64,000 bases of DNA, taken from positions 992,001 to 1,056,000 of the forward strand of contig JAWPMV010000001.1 in assembly GCA_033391075.1 (NCBI GenBank). The letters run 5' to 3'. Below are positions 47,663 to 57,759 of the stretch, piece by piece. Made by a program: the position numbers and the translations under genes. The stretch comes from Bacteroidia bacterium (GTDB lineage: Bacteria; Bacteroidota; Bacteroidia; J057). The notes under the pieces are model-generated. The model ran no database searches. It was not told the origin of the DNA and worked only from the letters and a program-made list of their open reading frames with translations. Numbering within the stretch: the first letter of the stretch is position 1; the number at the start of each line of letters is the position of its first letter.

Positions 47663-48346
47663 TTATCTCTTCACCGAAAAAATAAAGCCCTTTCCATGCA
47701 CATTTTCGATTTTGATGGAAGCATCTGCGGAAAGGTATTTTCTGAGATGAGAAACGAAAACATCCATACTCTTTCGACTAAACTCATCCGTCTCTCCCCA
47801 AATTTCCTGTAGGGCTTTTTTTCTGTCTAAAAGCCGGCCTTCATGCTCGCAAAACATCTGCAAGAGCTCATTCTCTCTTTGCGTGAGTTTTTGGACATGA
47901 TCTTCTCGTTTCAATTGAAAAAGATCCGGATGAAAGCTATAGCTGCCCAATTCGTAGCTCGAAGGCGTATTTAACTTTGAGGTCTGTCCGATCAGGGCCC
48001 GTATTTTGGCCACTAGCAATTCTTCATCTACCGGCTTTGTGATATAATCATAAGCGCCCAGTTTAAAGCCTTTCAACTGATCTATGCGGAGAGATTTGGC
48101 ACTGAGGAAAATGAAAGGAATGTCTTTGTGTTGCTTTTTGATATGACCTGCGATCTCAAAGCCATCGATTCCGGGAAGCATGATATCCAGAATAACAAGC
48201 TGATAGCTGTTTCGCTGCAACTTTTCCAGGGCTTCTTCCCCTGACTTTACCCACTCCACCTGAAAATCATGCATAGTCAGATACTCGGAAAGTATGTAGC
48301 CGAAACTCTGGTCATCTTCTGTCAGGAGGATTCTGTTCATGCTCAT
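47663..48346 (-). CDS. Two-component response regulator, OmpR family
   Basis: The 227-residue protein has a receiver domain with phosphorylated Asp54 in VILDIMLPGIDG, Ser82 in FLSAKS and Lys103 in YITKPVD. A winged-helix DNA-binding domain follows (about 130-227; TQRENELLQMFCEHEG, DVFVSHLRKYL). It overlaps the end of the kinase gene by 4 bases (ATGA), so kinase and regulator are translationally coupled. Its targets are unknown; the divergent gene at 49868 is the nearest candidate. Confidence 0.93.
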   Translation of the reverse strand: MSMNRILLTEDDQSFGYILSEYLTMHDFQVEWVKSGEEALEKLQRNSYQLVILDIMLPGIDGFEIAGHIKKQHKDIPFIFLSAKSLRIDQLKGFKLGAYDYITKPVDEELLVAKIRALIGQTSKLNTPSSYELGSYSFHPDLFQLKREDHVQKLTQRENELLQMFCEHEGRLLDRKKALQEIWGETDEFSRKSMDVFVSHLRKYLSADASIKIENVHGKGFIFSVKR

Positions 48347-49704
48347 AGTTTGATGATAAATTCGCAGCCCTCTTTGTAGGCTTTGTTTAAGCGAATATTG
48401 CCTTTATGGGCTTCAATGATACTCTTTACATAACTTAGCCCTATCCCAAAGCCTTGTCCTTTATATTGATTATTATTTTGGGCGCGGAAAAAGCGATCAA
48501 AAATCTGATCCTGATACTCGTCTTTTATCCCCGGACCATTGTCTTTCACCCGGATAAAGACTTGCTTGCCATCTTGCAAGGTGGAAATTTCTACTTCGAC
48601 TCCTTGTTGTGAATATTTTAGACTATTCTCCACCAAATTACAGAAGCTATTAGAAAGGTGGGTCGCATCTCCTTTTACGAAAGCCAGACTTTCATCCAGA
48701 TTTACTTTCAAATGGGCCTTTTTCTCCTCTATCAGAACTTTGAGTCGTGCAGGTATTTCCCGAATCAATTGGTTTAGATCGATTTCCTGGTATTCAAATT
48801 CCAGTTCTTTATTATCCAGAAGGGAGAATTCCAGAAGTTTATCGATTTGCTGTTCCAAAAGCAGGCTTTCCTTTTCGATCAACTGGTGATAGGTCTTGTT
48901 TTTTTCCGGATCTTTGCTTTGCTGCAATACTTTCGAAGCCAAACGAATAGAACTAAGGGGTGTTTTGAATTCATGTGAGACATTGTTGAAAAAGTCATTC
49001 TTTACCTGGCTCAATTTTTTGTGTCGGGAAAGGGAGCGAAGTACATAGAAGAAGAGTCCCAGAAGGCAAAGCAGGAGCAGTAGGCTGAGGAGGAATATGT
49101 AAATCAGGGATTTTATTGCGGCGGAAAACTCATGGGGAGCATATAAGGCAAGCCAGAGTACATCATCCTCCGCCGATTTCAGGGAATTGATCGGGCTGTA
49201 ATATTGAAATTCGGATCGATCAAATAGCTGCTCTCGATACTCTTCTTCCTCTAGACTTCCCAAACCATTGGTGTCTTTCACCACAGAAAAGGATACAATG
49301 CAGGACATACAGGAGCGAATATCAGAATCCACTAAGTCTGCCTGTTTCGCCGGCATATTGCTCAAAAATATCCCATCTGGGGTTTCCTGGTAAAAGGCGA
49401 AATGAATATCCTGATCAATGTCATTCTCTTCCAATATCTTATCGATTCGATACTCTACTTCCAATAAATCCAGTCCTGTCAGATCAAGGAGGGTATCGTG
49501 GAAAAGGGAATGATCTATACGATTTATGTCGAGTGCTATATCAGGGATCAGTTTTTGCAATCGGGCATGGGTTTGCTCTCGCTGAAGATTTACCGCCCTA
49601 CTCAACCAACTTATTTGAATGAGTATAAGCAGGATCAGCAGGAGAAAAGCCAAGATGCTCAGCCGCTGATAAAAGCTCGAAGATGCATTTGTCGAATTTT
49701 TCAC
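48343..49704 (-). CDS. Sensor histidine kinase with periplasmic CxxC sensor
   Basis: The 453-residue kinase has two membrane helices (about 16-34 and 198-222) around a periplasmic sensor of about 160 residues. A HisKA domain carries His244 in SHEFKTPL, and a HATPase domain has DNGPGI and GQGFGIGLSYVK. The sensor holds a Cys pair, Cys132 and Cys135 in SCMSC, which could form a disulfide or bind a metal. It is transcribed first, then the response regulator. The signal it detects is unknown. Confidence 0.93.
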   Translation of the reverse strand: MKNSTNASSSFYQRLSILAFLLLILLILIQISWLSRAVNLQREQTHARLQKLIPDIALDINRIDHSLFHDTLLDLTGLDLLEVEYRIDKILEENDIDQDIHFAFYQETPDGIFLSNMPAKQADLVDSDIRSCMSCIVSFSVVKDTNGLGSLEEEEYREQLFDRSEFQYYSPINSLKSAEDDVLWLALYAPHEFSAAIKSLIYIFLLSLLLLLCLLGLFFYVLRSLSRHKKLSQVKNDFFNNVSHEFKTPLSSIRLASKVLQQSKDPEKNKTYHQLIEKESLLLEQQIDKLLEFSLLDNKELEFEYQEIDLNQLIREIPARLKVLIEEKKAHLKVNLDESLAFVKGDATHLSNSFCNLVENSLKYSQQGVEVEISTLQDGKQVFIRVKDNGPGIKDEYQDQIFDRFFRAQNNNQYKGQGFGIGLSYVKSIIEAHKGNIRLNKAYKEGCEFIIKL

Positions 49705-49867
49705 AAGTCCAAGATAAGGCGGATTTGGCGATGGATAAGGCTTTTTAAGTTTTCCTTAAGCTTTTTCGTTTTTGCTTAGGGCTTATTCGTTTTTGGATGG
49801 ATAAATGGATGAAAATAAGGCTGCTACTTGTGATCAAAACAAATAATCAATCTTTAATTCGAAAATT

Positions 49868-50608
49868 ATGAAGACTTTTGATCACCTCTACCATAGCCTC
49901 ATTGCCTACCTGATTGGCCAGTTTTTTATCCTGGGTTCGCTCATCGGTCAGGATTTTCAATTGAAAAAAGAAGTGAGTGAAGATGAAATTGCCTACTTGC
50001 AGGAAGTTATCCAGGAGATGTCTGAAACTGATCAGCAGTATCGAAACTACATCGCTAATGAAACCATGGACGATAAGATCATTGAACAAATGAATGCGGT
50101 CTATGATAAGGACGGGATCGAGGCTTACATGAAATACACCAAATCCCTGAATCTTTCCATGGATAAAGACTTAAAGGATTCCCTTTGGGTTCTCCAACAC
50201 CAAATCGATATCAAAAATCATCTGACCTTAAGGGGGATATTCGATACCTATGGATTTTTGCCGGAAGCGCTTTTGGGGAAAAATACCTACGTCCAATTAC
50301 TTTTGCTTATGCATCCTCCCAAAGATTGGGACCCTGCGGAATATCTGGAGGAGTATACCGTCATTTTTAAAGAGGAAGTTAAGGCCGAAAGAATGCCTCC
50401 CGAGACTTTCGCCAAATTTTACGACAACATCAAAGCCAAGATTCTCCGCGAACCCCAACTCTACGGCACCAATCAGCAGTTTGATATGAAAACCAATAAA
50501 GTGCTGCCTCCCATCATTGAGGATGTGAATAAGAGTAACAAAGCCAGAAAAGCCATTGGATTACCCTTGTTGGCAGAAGGTGAATACCGACTTTGGGGAG
50601 ATCAATAA
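49868..50608 (+). CDS. DUF6624-like protein with N-terminal hydrophobic segment
   Basis: The 246-residue protein begins with a hydrophobic stretch (about 10-26), a possible signal sequence or anchor. The rest is helical and charged. Near the C-terminus LYGTNQQF and PPIIEDVNKSNKARKAIGLP match the end of DUF6624 proteins as I recall them. Function is unknown. It is divergent from the histidine kinase gene with 163 bases between them, so both promoters lie there, and it could be a target of that two-component system. Confidence 0.65.
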   Translation: MKTFDHLYHSLIAYLIGQFFILGSLIGQDFQLKKEVSEDEIAYLQEVIQEMSETDQQYRNYIANETMDDKIIEQMNAVYDKDGIEAYMKYTKSLNLSMDKDLKDSLWVLQHQIDIKNHLTLRGIFDTYGFLPEALLGKNTYVQLLLLMHPPKDWDPAEYLEEYTVIFKEEVKAERMPPETFAKFYDNIKAKILREPQLYGTNQQFDMKTNKVLPPIIEDVNKSNKARKAIGLPLLAEGEYRLWGDQ

Positions 50609-50631
50609 AGAAATTGTTTAGATGGGATTTT

Positions 50632-50659
50632 GTAGGGGCAGCTCATGAGCTGCCCCTAC
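50632..50659. repeat. Perfect 28-base palindrome
   Basis: GTAGGGGCAGCTCA and its exact reverse complement meet with no loop. It lies between convergent genes and includes the stop codon of the minus-strand methyltransferase (TAG, 50658-50656). No T tract follows. It could serve as a shared transcription stop for both genes or be an interspersed palindrome. Confidence 0.8.
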
Positions 50660-51432
50660 TGCAATTTCGTCCAAATCGTTACCACCGGATCGGTGATGAA
50701 ACTGTACTGAGGATCTTCCTCGATTTCTTTCAAGCCTGCGATAAAGGCTTCTGTTTTATCTGGAGAAATTAGCTCTTTTTCGACCATATTATCCAAAATC
50801 CCTTCTGCAGTCATCCTTGTCAGCTTTTTGGATACTCCTTCTTGATGCCTGTGCATGAGAAAGGTGTCGCAGCGAACCTTAGGGATGGGCAATTCGCAAG
50901 CTTCAAAAAGGTGCGGCAATTTTCGTCCCATCTGAGGCTCTTCATAAAGTCGATGATAAGCATCAACCAGAAGATCGTATGCCCAGTGGGTGGGATATAG
51001 CCCTCCGCTTGTCGCCATATCTGGTTCCTGTGCTAAAATGATCCCTCCTTTTTTGCAGACCCTTTTCATTTCCTTCAATACGGCTAGAGGATCTGGAACA
51101 TGCATGAGTAGAAATCGCGTGAAGACCAAATCAAAGTAATCATCTGGAAAGGGGAGGGCAGTAGCATCGGCTTGTTGAAAGGCTATTCCTTGATCTCCGA
51201 GTTCTTTGGCATAATTCAGGAGTTTTTCATCCATATCCACTCCGACTATTTCAGCCTGTGGGAAAAGCCCTTTGTGCATCCGACTGGTTTCGCCTAAACC
51301 ACAAGCTAGGTCTAATACCTTATGAATATTTTCCTGAGGGAATTTCTTGAGGTATTTTTTTGAAATGCCGTTGAGGGCTACGGAAAGGAGTTGTTGCCTT
51401 TCGAGGTTTTTTTCACTGATTTGATAGGACAT
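50656..51432 (-). CDS. Class I SAM-dependent methyltransferase
   Basis: The 258-residue protein has motif I VLDLACGLGETSRM (about 39-52), an acidic motif II VGVDMDEKLL and motif IV YFDLVFTRFLLMHV, the Methyltransf_11/25 pattern. Length and layout suggest a small-molecule methyltransferase; the substrate is unknown. It is encoded 124 bases after adenosylhomocysteinase on the same strand, but a terminator lies between, so cotranscription is doubtful. Its stop codon is inside a perfect palindrome. Confidence 0.82.
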   Translation of the reverse strand: MSYQISEKNLERQQLLSVALNGISKKYLKKFPQENIHKVLDLACGLGETSRMHKGLFPQAEIVGVDMDEKLLNYAKELGDQGIAFQQADATALPFPDDYFDLVFTRFLLMHVPDPLAVLKEMKRVCKKGGIILAQEPDMATSGGLYPTHWAYDLLVDAYHRLYEEPQMGRKLPHLFEACELPIPKVRCDTFLMHRHQEGVSKKLTRMTAEGILDNMVEKELISPDKTEAFIAGLKEIEEDPQYSFITDPVVTIWTKLQ

Positions 51433-51492
51433 GGCAATATGCGATGAGTGAGGGGAAGATGGGGAAAAAGTGGATCAATGTAAAACCCCAAA

Positions 51493-51526
51493 TAGAAAAA
51501 GCCTATCCCTAAGGACAGGCTTTCTA
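51493..51526 (-). terminator. Terminator of adenosylhomocysteinase gene
   Basis: The arms TAGAAAAAGCCTATCC and GGACAGGCTTTCTA pair with one bulge and one mismatch around a CTAA loop. On the minus strand it follows the ahcY stop by about 30 bases, with a T-rich arm. Confidence 0.75.
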
Positions 51527-51556
51527 TTTATGCGTTTGATAATAATATCCGAGATC

Positions 51557-52873
51557 CTAGTAACGATAGTGTTCAGGCTTATATGGGCCTTCAACCGTTA
51601 CGCCGATATAGTCAGCCTGATCAGGACGAAGCTCTTCAAGTACCACTCCAATTTTGGCGAGGTGTAAGCGAGCAACTTTTTCATCCAGATGCTTAGGCAA
51701 TGTGTATACCTGATTTTCGTAGTTATCACCATTGGTGTACAACTCGATTTGAGCCAATACCTGGTTAGTGAAAGAGTTTGACATTACGAAGGATGGGTGT
51801 CCGGTAGCACAGCCGAGGTTCACCAAACGGCCTTCAGCTAAGATGATTACATCTTTGCCATCAATGGTGTAAAGGTCAACTTGTGGTTTGATGGTAACTT
51901 TGGTATCTCCATAGTTATTGTTCAACCAGGCAATGTCGATCTCATTGTCAAAGTGGCCAATGTTACAAACGATGGCCTTGTCCTTCATATTTTTGAAGTG
52001 CTCACCCTGGATGATGTCTTTGTTACCAGTAGCAGTTACTACAATATCTGCTTCTTTAACGGCATCAGCCATTTTCTTCACTTCAAATCCGTCCATAGCT
52101 GCCTGAAGGGCACAGATCGGATCAATTTCTGTAACGATCACTCTCGCTCCAGCTCCTCTCAAAGAAGCAACAGAACCTTTACCTACGTCTCCGTATCCGG
52201 CTACTACTGCTACTTTACCAGCGATCATCACATCCGTTGCACGACGAATAGCATCAACCAAAGACTCTTTACATCCATATTTGTTATCAAATTTAGATTT
52301 GGTAACGGAGTCATTTACATTGATGGCCGGCATAGGAAGGGTACCGTTTTTCATACGCTCGTACAAGCGGTGAACACCGGTAGTTGTTTCTTCACTTAGC
52401 CCTCCAATGGCTTCTACTAACTCAGGGTATTTATCCAATACCATATTGGTGAGGTCTCCTCCATCATCGAGGATCATGTTCAGCGGTTGGCGATCTTCAC
52501 CGAAGAAAAGGGTCTGCTCGATACACCAATCAAATTCTTCTTCATTCATTCCCTTCCATGCATAAACAGGAATACCAGCCTCAGCAATCGCTGCAGCTGC
52601 ATGATCCTGTGTAGAGAAAATGTTACAGGAAGACCAGGTCACTTCAGCTCCTAATTCAACGAGAGTTTCGATCAGTACTGCCGTTTGAATAGTCATATGC
52701 AGACATCCGGCGATACGGGAACCTTTCAATGGCTTTTCTTTTCCGTACTCTTCACGAATTGACATAAGACCTGGCATTTCTGCCTCGGCAAGCTCTATCT
52801 CTTTTCTTCCCCATGCAGCAAGAGAGATGTCCTTTACTTTGTAAGGAAGGTATTGAGTTGTTACTTCTGACAT
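51557..52873 (-). CDS. ahcY: Adenosylhomocysteinase
   Basis: The 438-residue enzyme splits S-adenosylhomocysteine into adenosine and homocysteine, removing the product of methyltransferases. It shows [20 protein letters not shown] (about 56-75), [17 protein letters not shown] with the active-site Lys and Asp, the NAD motif GYGDVGKGS (about 220-228), and the C-terminal YKPEHYRY end that reaches into the neighbouring subunit. All family blocks are present. A promoter candidate lies 32 bases upstream. Confidence 0.97.
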   Translation of the reverse strand: MSEVTTQYLPYKVKDISLAAWGRKEIELAEAEMPGLMSIREEYGKEKPLKGSRIAGCLHMTIQTAVLIETLVELGAEVTWSSCNIFSTQDHAAAAIAEAGIPVYAWKGMNEEEFDWCIEQTLFFGEDRQPLNMILDDGGDLTNMVLDKYPELVEAIGGLSEETTTGVHRLYERMKNGTLPMPAINVNDSVTKSKFDNKYGCKESLVDAIRRATDVMIAGKVAVVAGYGDVGKGSVASLRGAGARVIVTEIDPICALQAAMDGFEVKKMADAVKEADIVVTATGNKDIIQGEHFKNMKDKAIVCNIGHFDNEIDIAWLNNNYGDTKVTIKPQVDLYTIDGKDVIILAEGRLVNLGCATGHPSFVMSNSFTNQVLAQIELYTNGDNYENQVYTLPKHLDEKVARLHLAKIGVVLEELRPDQADYIGVTVEGPYKPEHYRY

Positions 52874-52904
52874 GAATTATTTTTGGTTAAATATATATTG
52901 CCCA

Positions 52905-52936
52905 CAAAAATAGGCATATTGACAAAATATTGGAAA
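52905..52936 (-). promoter_or_regulatory. Candidate promoter of ahcY
   Basis: On the minus strand TTTC (52936-52933) and TATTTTTG (52912-52905) are 20 bases apart. The -7 box is an exact TAnnTTTG; the -33 box has one mismatch. The start codon is 32 bases away. Confidence 0.45.
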
Positions 52937-53018
52937 CGGTAAATACAAGGGATTTAACCGACCGGGACGCAATTTGGTTTAGATATCCCGAATTTTCACA
53001 ACATTCTCGCAAGATTTC

Positions 53019-53996
53019 TTATTTCAGCTTACGAATTAAGTCGGGCAGCTTACGAATAGCCGCAATTTCTCTCAATTTTTGTCGAGCTTCTACGGCGACC
53101 ATTCCCAAATAGGTTTTTCCGCCTTCCAGGTCTGACATTACGCCGGTTTTTCCATACAATTGAGCACCCTTTCCGATGGTCAGGTCCTTGTTTACCCCCA
53201 CTTGTCCCCAAAGAACCACCTCATCTTCAACTGTAACCACTCCTGCTATCCCTACCTGGGAGGCGATCAGACATTTTTTCCCTACCTGGGTGTCATGTCC
53301 GATTTGGATTAAATTGTCCAGCTTGGTCCATGCGCCTATACGTGTATCTCCGCTTACTCCCCGATCTATAGTACAATTAGCACCTATGTCTACATGGTCC
53401 TCAATAACGACCCTTCCTTTGGTCAACATTTTATCCCGGCCATAAGGACGAGCTTTAAAATAAAAAGCTTCCCCCCCAATGACAGTGCCCGAATTGATGC
53501 ATACCTCTTTTCCTATTTCACAATTATCGTAGATGGTAACATTGGCATGGATCAGGCTGCCCGCACCGATCCTGACATGAGAGCCTATTACGCAATTGTG
53601 TCCGATCTCTACTCCTTCCTCAAGGATGACCCCTTCTCCAAAAACGACATGGGTGCCGATTTTGACACCTGCTCCTTTTTGCGGTTCCCCTTTCGTGTCC
53701 AATGGTTTTCTGGCTTGAAAATGTTCGGTCAGGATATTGTAATCTCTGAAGGGATCTTCACTGATCAAGAGGCCTTTACCGGCGGGTGCTTCTACTTTCT
53801 TATTGATCAGGATAGTAGTCGCAGCGCTATTCAAGGCCTTATCGTAGTATTTTTCTACATCAACAAAAGTAAGATCACCGGTTTCAACCATGTGAATCTC
53901 ATTTATACCCAGAACTTTATGATTTTCGGGACCTACAAATTCGATTCCGAGGAGTTCTGCTAAAGATTTAAGGCTTTTTGCCTCTTTAAGTTTCAT
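53019..53996 (-). CDS. lpxD: UDP-3-O-acylglucosamine N-acyltransferase
   Basis: The frame opens further upstream (54047), but ATG 53996 gives MKLKEAKSLKSLAELLG, the normal LpxD start. The protein of 325 residues has a uridine-binding N-terminal domain and then hexapeptide repeats (about 110-290) forming a left-handed beta-helix. The catalytic His is His234 in LIQIGHDTQVG. It adds the second acyl chain in lipid A synthesis from acyl-ACP. The short C-terminal helix is rich in Lys/Arg, as expected. No lpxA or lpxC lies next to it, so it may be an additional LpxD copy. Confidence 0.9.
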   Translation of the reverse strand: MKLKEAKSLKSLAELLGIEFVGPENHKVLGINEIHMVETGDLTFVDVEKYYDKALNSAATTILINKKVEAPAGKGLLISEDPFRDYNILTEHFQARKPLDTKGEPQKGAGVKIGTHVVFGEGVILEEGVEIGHNCVIGSHVRIGAGSLIHANVTIYDNCEIGKEVCINSGTVIGGEAFYFKARPYGRDKMLTKGRVVIEDHVDIGANCTIDRGVSGDTRIGAWTKLDNLIQIGHDTQVGKKCLIASQVGIAGVVTVEDEVVLWGQVGVNKDLTIGKGAQLYGKTGVMSDLEGGKTYLGMVAVEARQKLREIAAIRKLPDLIRKLK

Positions 53997-54003
53997 GCTT
54001 TGG

Positions 54004-54034
54004 TTTGTATTTACAGTCTTAAAGGCTAAATTTG
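54004..54034 (+). promoter_or_regulatory. Bacteroidota-type promoter of hppA
   Basis: TTTG (54004-54007), a 19-base spacer and TAAATTTG (54027-54034) match the Bacteroidota sigma-factor consensus at every position. The predicted transcript start is near 54041, giving a leader of about 50 bases before the ATG at 54090. Confidence 0.7.
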
Positions 54035-54089
54035 CACACTTTATCAATAAATAGAGTTATAGACTCAATCGCAACTTTACAAAAATTAC

Positions 54090-56462
54090 ATGGAATCATT
54101 AGTTTATTTCTTGCCAATTGCGGGTGTCCTGGGCCTGCTCTATACGTTTATACGTTCATCCTGGGTCTCCAAACAAGAAGTAGGTGATGAAAAGATGGCT
54201 ACTATTGCAAAAAACATTGCCGATGGAGCAATGGCTTTCCTCAAAGCAGAGTACAGGGTTTTGGCCTTCTTTGTGGCAGGGGTAGCTGTGTTGCTGGCTA
54301 TAAAAGGATCCAATGAAGCGGGTTCTAACTGGTGGGTAGCAGTTTCTTTCATCATCGGTGCTATTTGTTCAGCATTGGCTGGTTTTATCGGTATGCGTGT
54401 AGCTACCAAAGCCAACGTTCGTACTACAAACGCTGCCAGAAGCTCACTGGGCAAAGCACTTGAAGTTGCTTTCGCTGGTGGATCTGTAATGGGATTAGGT
54501 GTTGTAGGACTGGGGGTTCTTGGTCTCAGCATACTGTTTATTGCTTATCAGAGCATGGGTTTCCAGGCTGCTGATAACTCTGTTAATTCAATCACGATTG
54601 TACTGAATGTACTTTCCGGTTTCTCTCTGGGTGCTTCTTCTATTGCACTTTTCGCTCGTGTGGGTGGAGGTATTTATACCAAAGCTGCTGACGTAGGTGC
54701 TGACCTTGTAGGTAAAGTAGAAGCGGGTATTCCTGAAGACCATCCCCTGAACCCTGCTACTATCGCAGATAATGTTGGAGACAATGTGGGTGATGTTGCT
54801 GGTATGGGTGCTGACCTTTTTGAGTCTTATGTAGGTTCAATCATAGGTACAATGGTTTTAGGTAGTGCCTTTATCGCAGTACCAGAATTTGCCAGTCAGT
54901 TCGGCGGATTAGGAGCTATCTTGCTTCCTTTGACTCTGGCTGCTGTAGGGATCGTAGTATCTATCATCGGTACTTTCTTTGTTAGAGTAAGTGAAGGAGG
55001 AAGTCCTCATAAAGCCCTCAACACGGGTGAGTTTCTTTCTGGTGGTTTGATGCTTTTAGCTTCTTACATCATCATTGTTAATATGCTTCCTGAGAGTTGG
55101 TCTCACAATGGAACCGAGTATTCGGCTATGGGAGTATTCATTGCAGTTATTACCGGACTTCTTTCTGGATTGGCTGTAGGAAAAGTTACTGAGTATTATA
55201 CAGGAACCGGTACCAAGCCGGTTAATAGCATTGTTAAACAATCTCTGACGGGATCTGCAACCAATATCATTGCTGGATTAGGAGTAGGGATGATGTCCAC
55301 AGCTATTCCGATCTTATTGATCGCAGCTGCCATCATGATCTCTCACCACTTTGCAGGCTTGTACGGAATTGCAATTGCTGCTGTAGGAATGTTGGCCAAT
55401 ACAGGTATCCAACTTGCAGTTGATGCATACGGACCTATTTCTGATAATGCCGGAGGTATCGCGGAAATGGCTGAGCTTCCAAAAGAAGTTCGTCAACGCA
55501 CAGACAAACTGGATGCAGTAGGAAATACCACTGCGGCTATCGGAAAAGGATTTGCGATTGCTTCTGCAGCATTGACTGCTCTCGCACTTTTCGCTGCCTT
55601 TATGCAACAAGCAGGAATTACCACTATCGATATCGCTCAGCCTAAAGTAATGTCCGGTCTTTTGATTGGTGCTATGCTTCCTTTTGTTTTCTCTGCTTTG
55701 GCAATGAATGCAGTAGGTCGCGCAGCTATGGCCATGATTCAGGAAGTAAGACGTCAGTTTGACGCGATCCCTGAATTGAGAGCAGCATTGGATATTATGA
55801 AGAAATATGATTCCGACCTTACGAATGCTACTCCAGAAGACAGAGCTATTTTTGATGCTGCTGATGGAAAAGCTGAATATTCTAAGTGTGTGGAAATCTC
55901 AACTGCTGCTTCTATTAAAGAAATGGTTGTTCCTGGTGTATTGGCGATCGTAGTACCAGTACTTGTTGGATTTGCAGGTGGAGCTGAAATGTTAGGGGGT
56001 CTTCTGGCAGGGGTAACTTCTGCCGGGGTATTGATGGCGATCTTCCAGTCAAATGCTGGTGGTGCCTGGGACAATGCTAAAAAGATGTTTGAAGAAGGAG
56101 TTGATATCAATGGTGAAAAATACTACAAAGGTTCTGAGCCACATAAGGCTGCTGTTGTAGGTGATACCGTTGGTGATCCTTTCAAAGATACTTCTGGTCC
56201 TTCTCTCAATATCCTGCTAAAACTTATGTCTGTAGTTGCATTGGTAATTGCACCTACCCTAGCAAGTATGAATGGAGATGCAGAAGCTGAATTGATTCCT
56301 GCTAATAAAGTAGAAATTGTATTGCCAGCTGAAGCTGAGGAAGTGAGTGAAGAGGTGGTTTTAGAGAGCACTGAAGAAGGAAGAACTTTTGAAATTACTC
56401 AAGCTGTTCTTTCTAATCTCAATCTTATCGAAGAAAAGAATCTGAATACCAGCGACTGCTAG
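54090..56462 (+). CDS. hppA: Membrane-bound ion-pumping pyrophosphatase (K+-dependent type)
   Basis: The 790-residue, about 16-helix pump couples pyrophosphate hydrolysis to H+ or Na+ export. The substrate site is clear: [13 protein letters not shown] (201-213), [20 protein letters not shown] (221-240) and the late [12 protein letters not shown] and [16 protein letters not shown]. The stretch [10 protein letters not shown] has Ala482 and Gly485, the pattern of K+-dependent enzymes (K+-independent ones have Lys at the first). After the last membrane helix comes an unusual acidic tail of about 65 residues rich in Glu. A strong promoter and terminator flank the gene. Confidence 0.95.
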   Translation: MESLVYFLPIAGVLGLLYTFIRSSWVSKQEVGDEKMATIAKNIADGAMAFLKAEYRVLAFFVAGVAVLLAIKGSNEAGSNWWVAVSFIIGAICSALAGFIGMRVATKANVRTTNAARSSLGKALEVAFAGGSVMGLGVVGLGVLGLSILFIAYQSMGFQAADNSVNSITIVLNVLSGFSLGASSIALFARVGGGIYTKAADVGADLVGKVEAGIPEDHPLNPATIADNVGDNVGDVAGMGADLFESYVGSIIGTMVLGSAFIAVPEFASQFGGLGAILLPLTLAAVGIVVSIIGTFFVRVSEGGSPHKALNTGEFLSGGLMLLASYIIIVNMLPESWSHNGTEYSAMGVFIAVITGLLSGLAVGKVTEYYTGTGTKPVNSIVKQSLTGSATNIIAGLGVGMMSTAIPILLIAAAIMISHHFAGLYGIAIAAVGMLANTGIQLAVDAYGPISDNAGGIAEMAELPKEVRQRTDKLDAVGNTTAAIGKGFAIASAALTALALFAAFMQQAGITTIDIAQPKVMSGLLIGAMLPFVFSALAMNAVGRAAMAMIQEVRRQFDAIPELRAALDIMKKYDSDLTNATPEDRAIFDAADGKAEYSKCVEISTAASIKEMVVPGVLAIVVPVLVGFAGGAEMLGGLLAGVTSAGVLMAIFQSNAGGAWDNAKKMFEEGVDINGEKYYKGSEPHKAAVVGDTVGDPFKDTSGPSLNILLKLMSVVALVIAPTLASMNGDAEAELIPANKVEIVLPAEAEEVSEEVVLESTEEGRTFEITQAVLSNLNLIEEKNLNTSDC

Positions 56463-56483
56463 TATAGGATTTTAGAAATATTG

Positions 56484-56515
56484 AAAAGGGCCTTCCAATT
56501 TGGAAGGCCCTTTTT
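56484..56515 (+). terminator. Terminator of hppA
   Basis: Arms AAAAGGGCCTTCC and GGAAGGCCCTTTT pair perfectly around a 5-base loop and end in a T tract, 21 bases after the stop codon. The following gap to 56805 (about 290 bases) holds a short open frame but no supported gene. Confidence 0.95.
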
Positions 56516-56805
56516 GCTTAAGTAAGCAGAAAGGGGAAAATAGACTGGAAAAAGAGGATCTTTCTTTTATTTCAAGCAAAAAGGGGAAGATTATTTATCC
56601 ATTGCGCAATACTTGTTTATTGACGCATGTAAGAGAAATTCAGGAGCAAGTAAGCAGTGAAAAAGGGGACTACGTACTTTTAATGGCCTGCAATTTGGGG
56701 TAAGTCAGGAACATCTGCGAATGCAATTTTATCTAAAAGGCTTAGGAGAGGCTTTGCTTCTATTCCTATTTTTTTTACACGAACAAAACATTAAACAGTA
56801 GTCCT

Positions 56806-57750
56806 ATGCTTCGTTTCAGCATTACCTTCTCTCTCCTTATCTCTGCCCATTTTCTCCTGGCTCAAGGGATTGAAGGAGAAGCTAATGACGGTCCTGCCCT
56901 GAGGGTTTTTACCAATCTTATTTCACGCTATGCTCCCCCATTGATTCTTGCACATAATGAATCTTCCGATACCTTGGATTTCGTCCTGAGAAATGAGAAT
57001 AAAAGTACCTATGCTATTTATTTGCCCAATGGAGGAAGTACGCAATTGGAGGAGATTCGGGGATTCAATAATACGATCCGCTGGTACAATCCCCGAAACA
57101 GGGAAATGGGAGAAGAGGGCCTCTTAAAAGAAAATACCCTGCACGCACCAGACAAGAATGACTGGCTGGCAATAGTGAAAGTAGGAGTTAGCATTTTCCA
57201 TATTGAATGGTTGGAGCTGGGACTTGAGCAAACGGGTCGGCATAAGGTTCGCCTGGATTGGGCAACTACTTTTGAATTGAACAATGCATATTTCGAAATA
57301 GAACGGAGTACTGATGGATTGACTTTTGAAAAAATTGCCCAAATACCTGGAGCTGGTAATAGCGATAATCCGAGGCATTATACCTATATCGATGCCGGAG
57401 CTCGAGAAGAATTTTTCTATTACAGGCTCAGTCAAAAAGATTTGAAGGGAAATTATGTCCATTCTGACTTATTGTCACTTAATCTGGATAAAAGCCTCTC
57501 CCCAGAAATTCAATTATATCCCAGCCCTGTCCGAGACCTTGTGCATATCAGCCTGGATGAAGAAAAGGGGAAGATGTTTCAACTTACAGTCATGGATTTG
57601 CAAGGCAGTACGATATTTAGTCAGGAGTTTGAAATAAAAGCCCAGGATACTACCCTATATACGGGCAGTTTAACTCCCGGACAATATATGATGACCTTAA
57701 AAGACCAAAATAGAGAATACCAGATTTCTAAGGCCTTTCAAAAGGAATAG
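56806..57750 (+). CDS. Secreted protein with T9SS sorting-like domain
   Basis: The 314-residue protein has a signal peptide ending near LLAQ. After a short beta-domain it contains the phrase KVRLDWATTFELNNAYFEIERSTDG-type (cited in parts: RLDWATTFELNN, YFEIERSTDGLTF), the same extracellular beta-sandwich seen in the 6189-7469 protein. The last 80 residues resemble a T9SS sorting domain (IQLYPSPVRDLVHISL, LTVMDLQGS, LTPGQYMMTL). It has no enzyme motif. It is 9 bases ahead of the FGE-domain gene, so the two may be cotranscribed. Confidence 0.75.
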   Translation: MLRFSITFSLLISAHFLLAQGIEGEANDGPALRVFTNLISRYAPPLILAHNESSDTLDFVLRNENKSTYAIYLPNGGSTQLEEIRGFNNTIRWYNPRNREMGEEGLLKENTLHAPDKNDWLAIVKVGVSIFHIEWLELGLEQTGRHKVRLDWATTFELNNAYFEIERSTDGLTFEKIAQIPGAGNSDNPRHYTYIDAGAREEFFYYRLSQKDLKGNYVHSDLLSLNLDKSLSPEIQLYPSPVRDLVHISLDEEKGKMFQLTVMDLQGSTIFSQEFEIKAQDTTLYTGSLTPGQYMMTLKDQNREYQISKAFQKE

Positions 57751-57759
57751 TATTCCCAA

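Noticed and set aside
56500-56703. Plus-strand open frame of 67 codons after hppA
   Set aside because: It starts with a non-ATG codon inside the hppA terminator, has no ribosome-binding site and shows no recognisable sequence.
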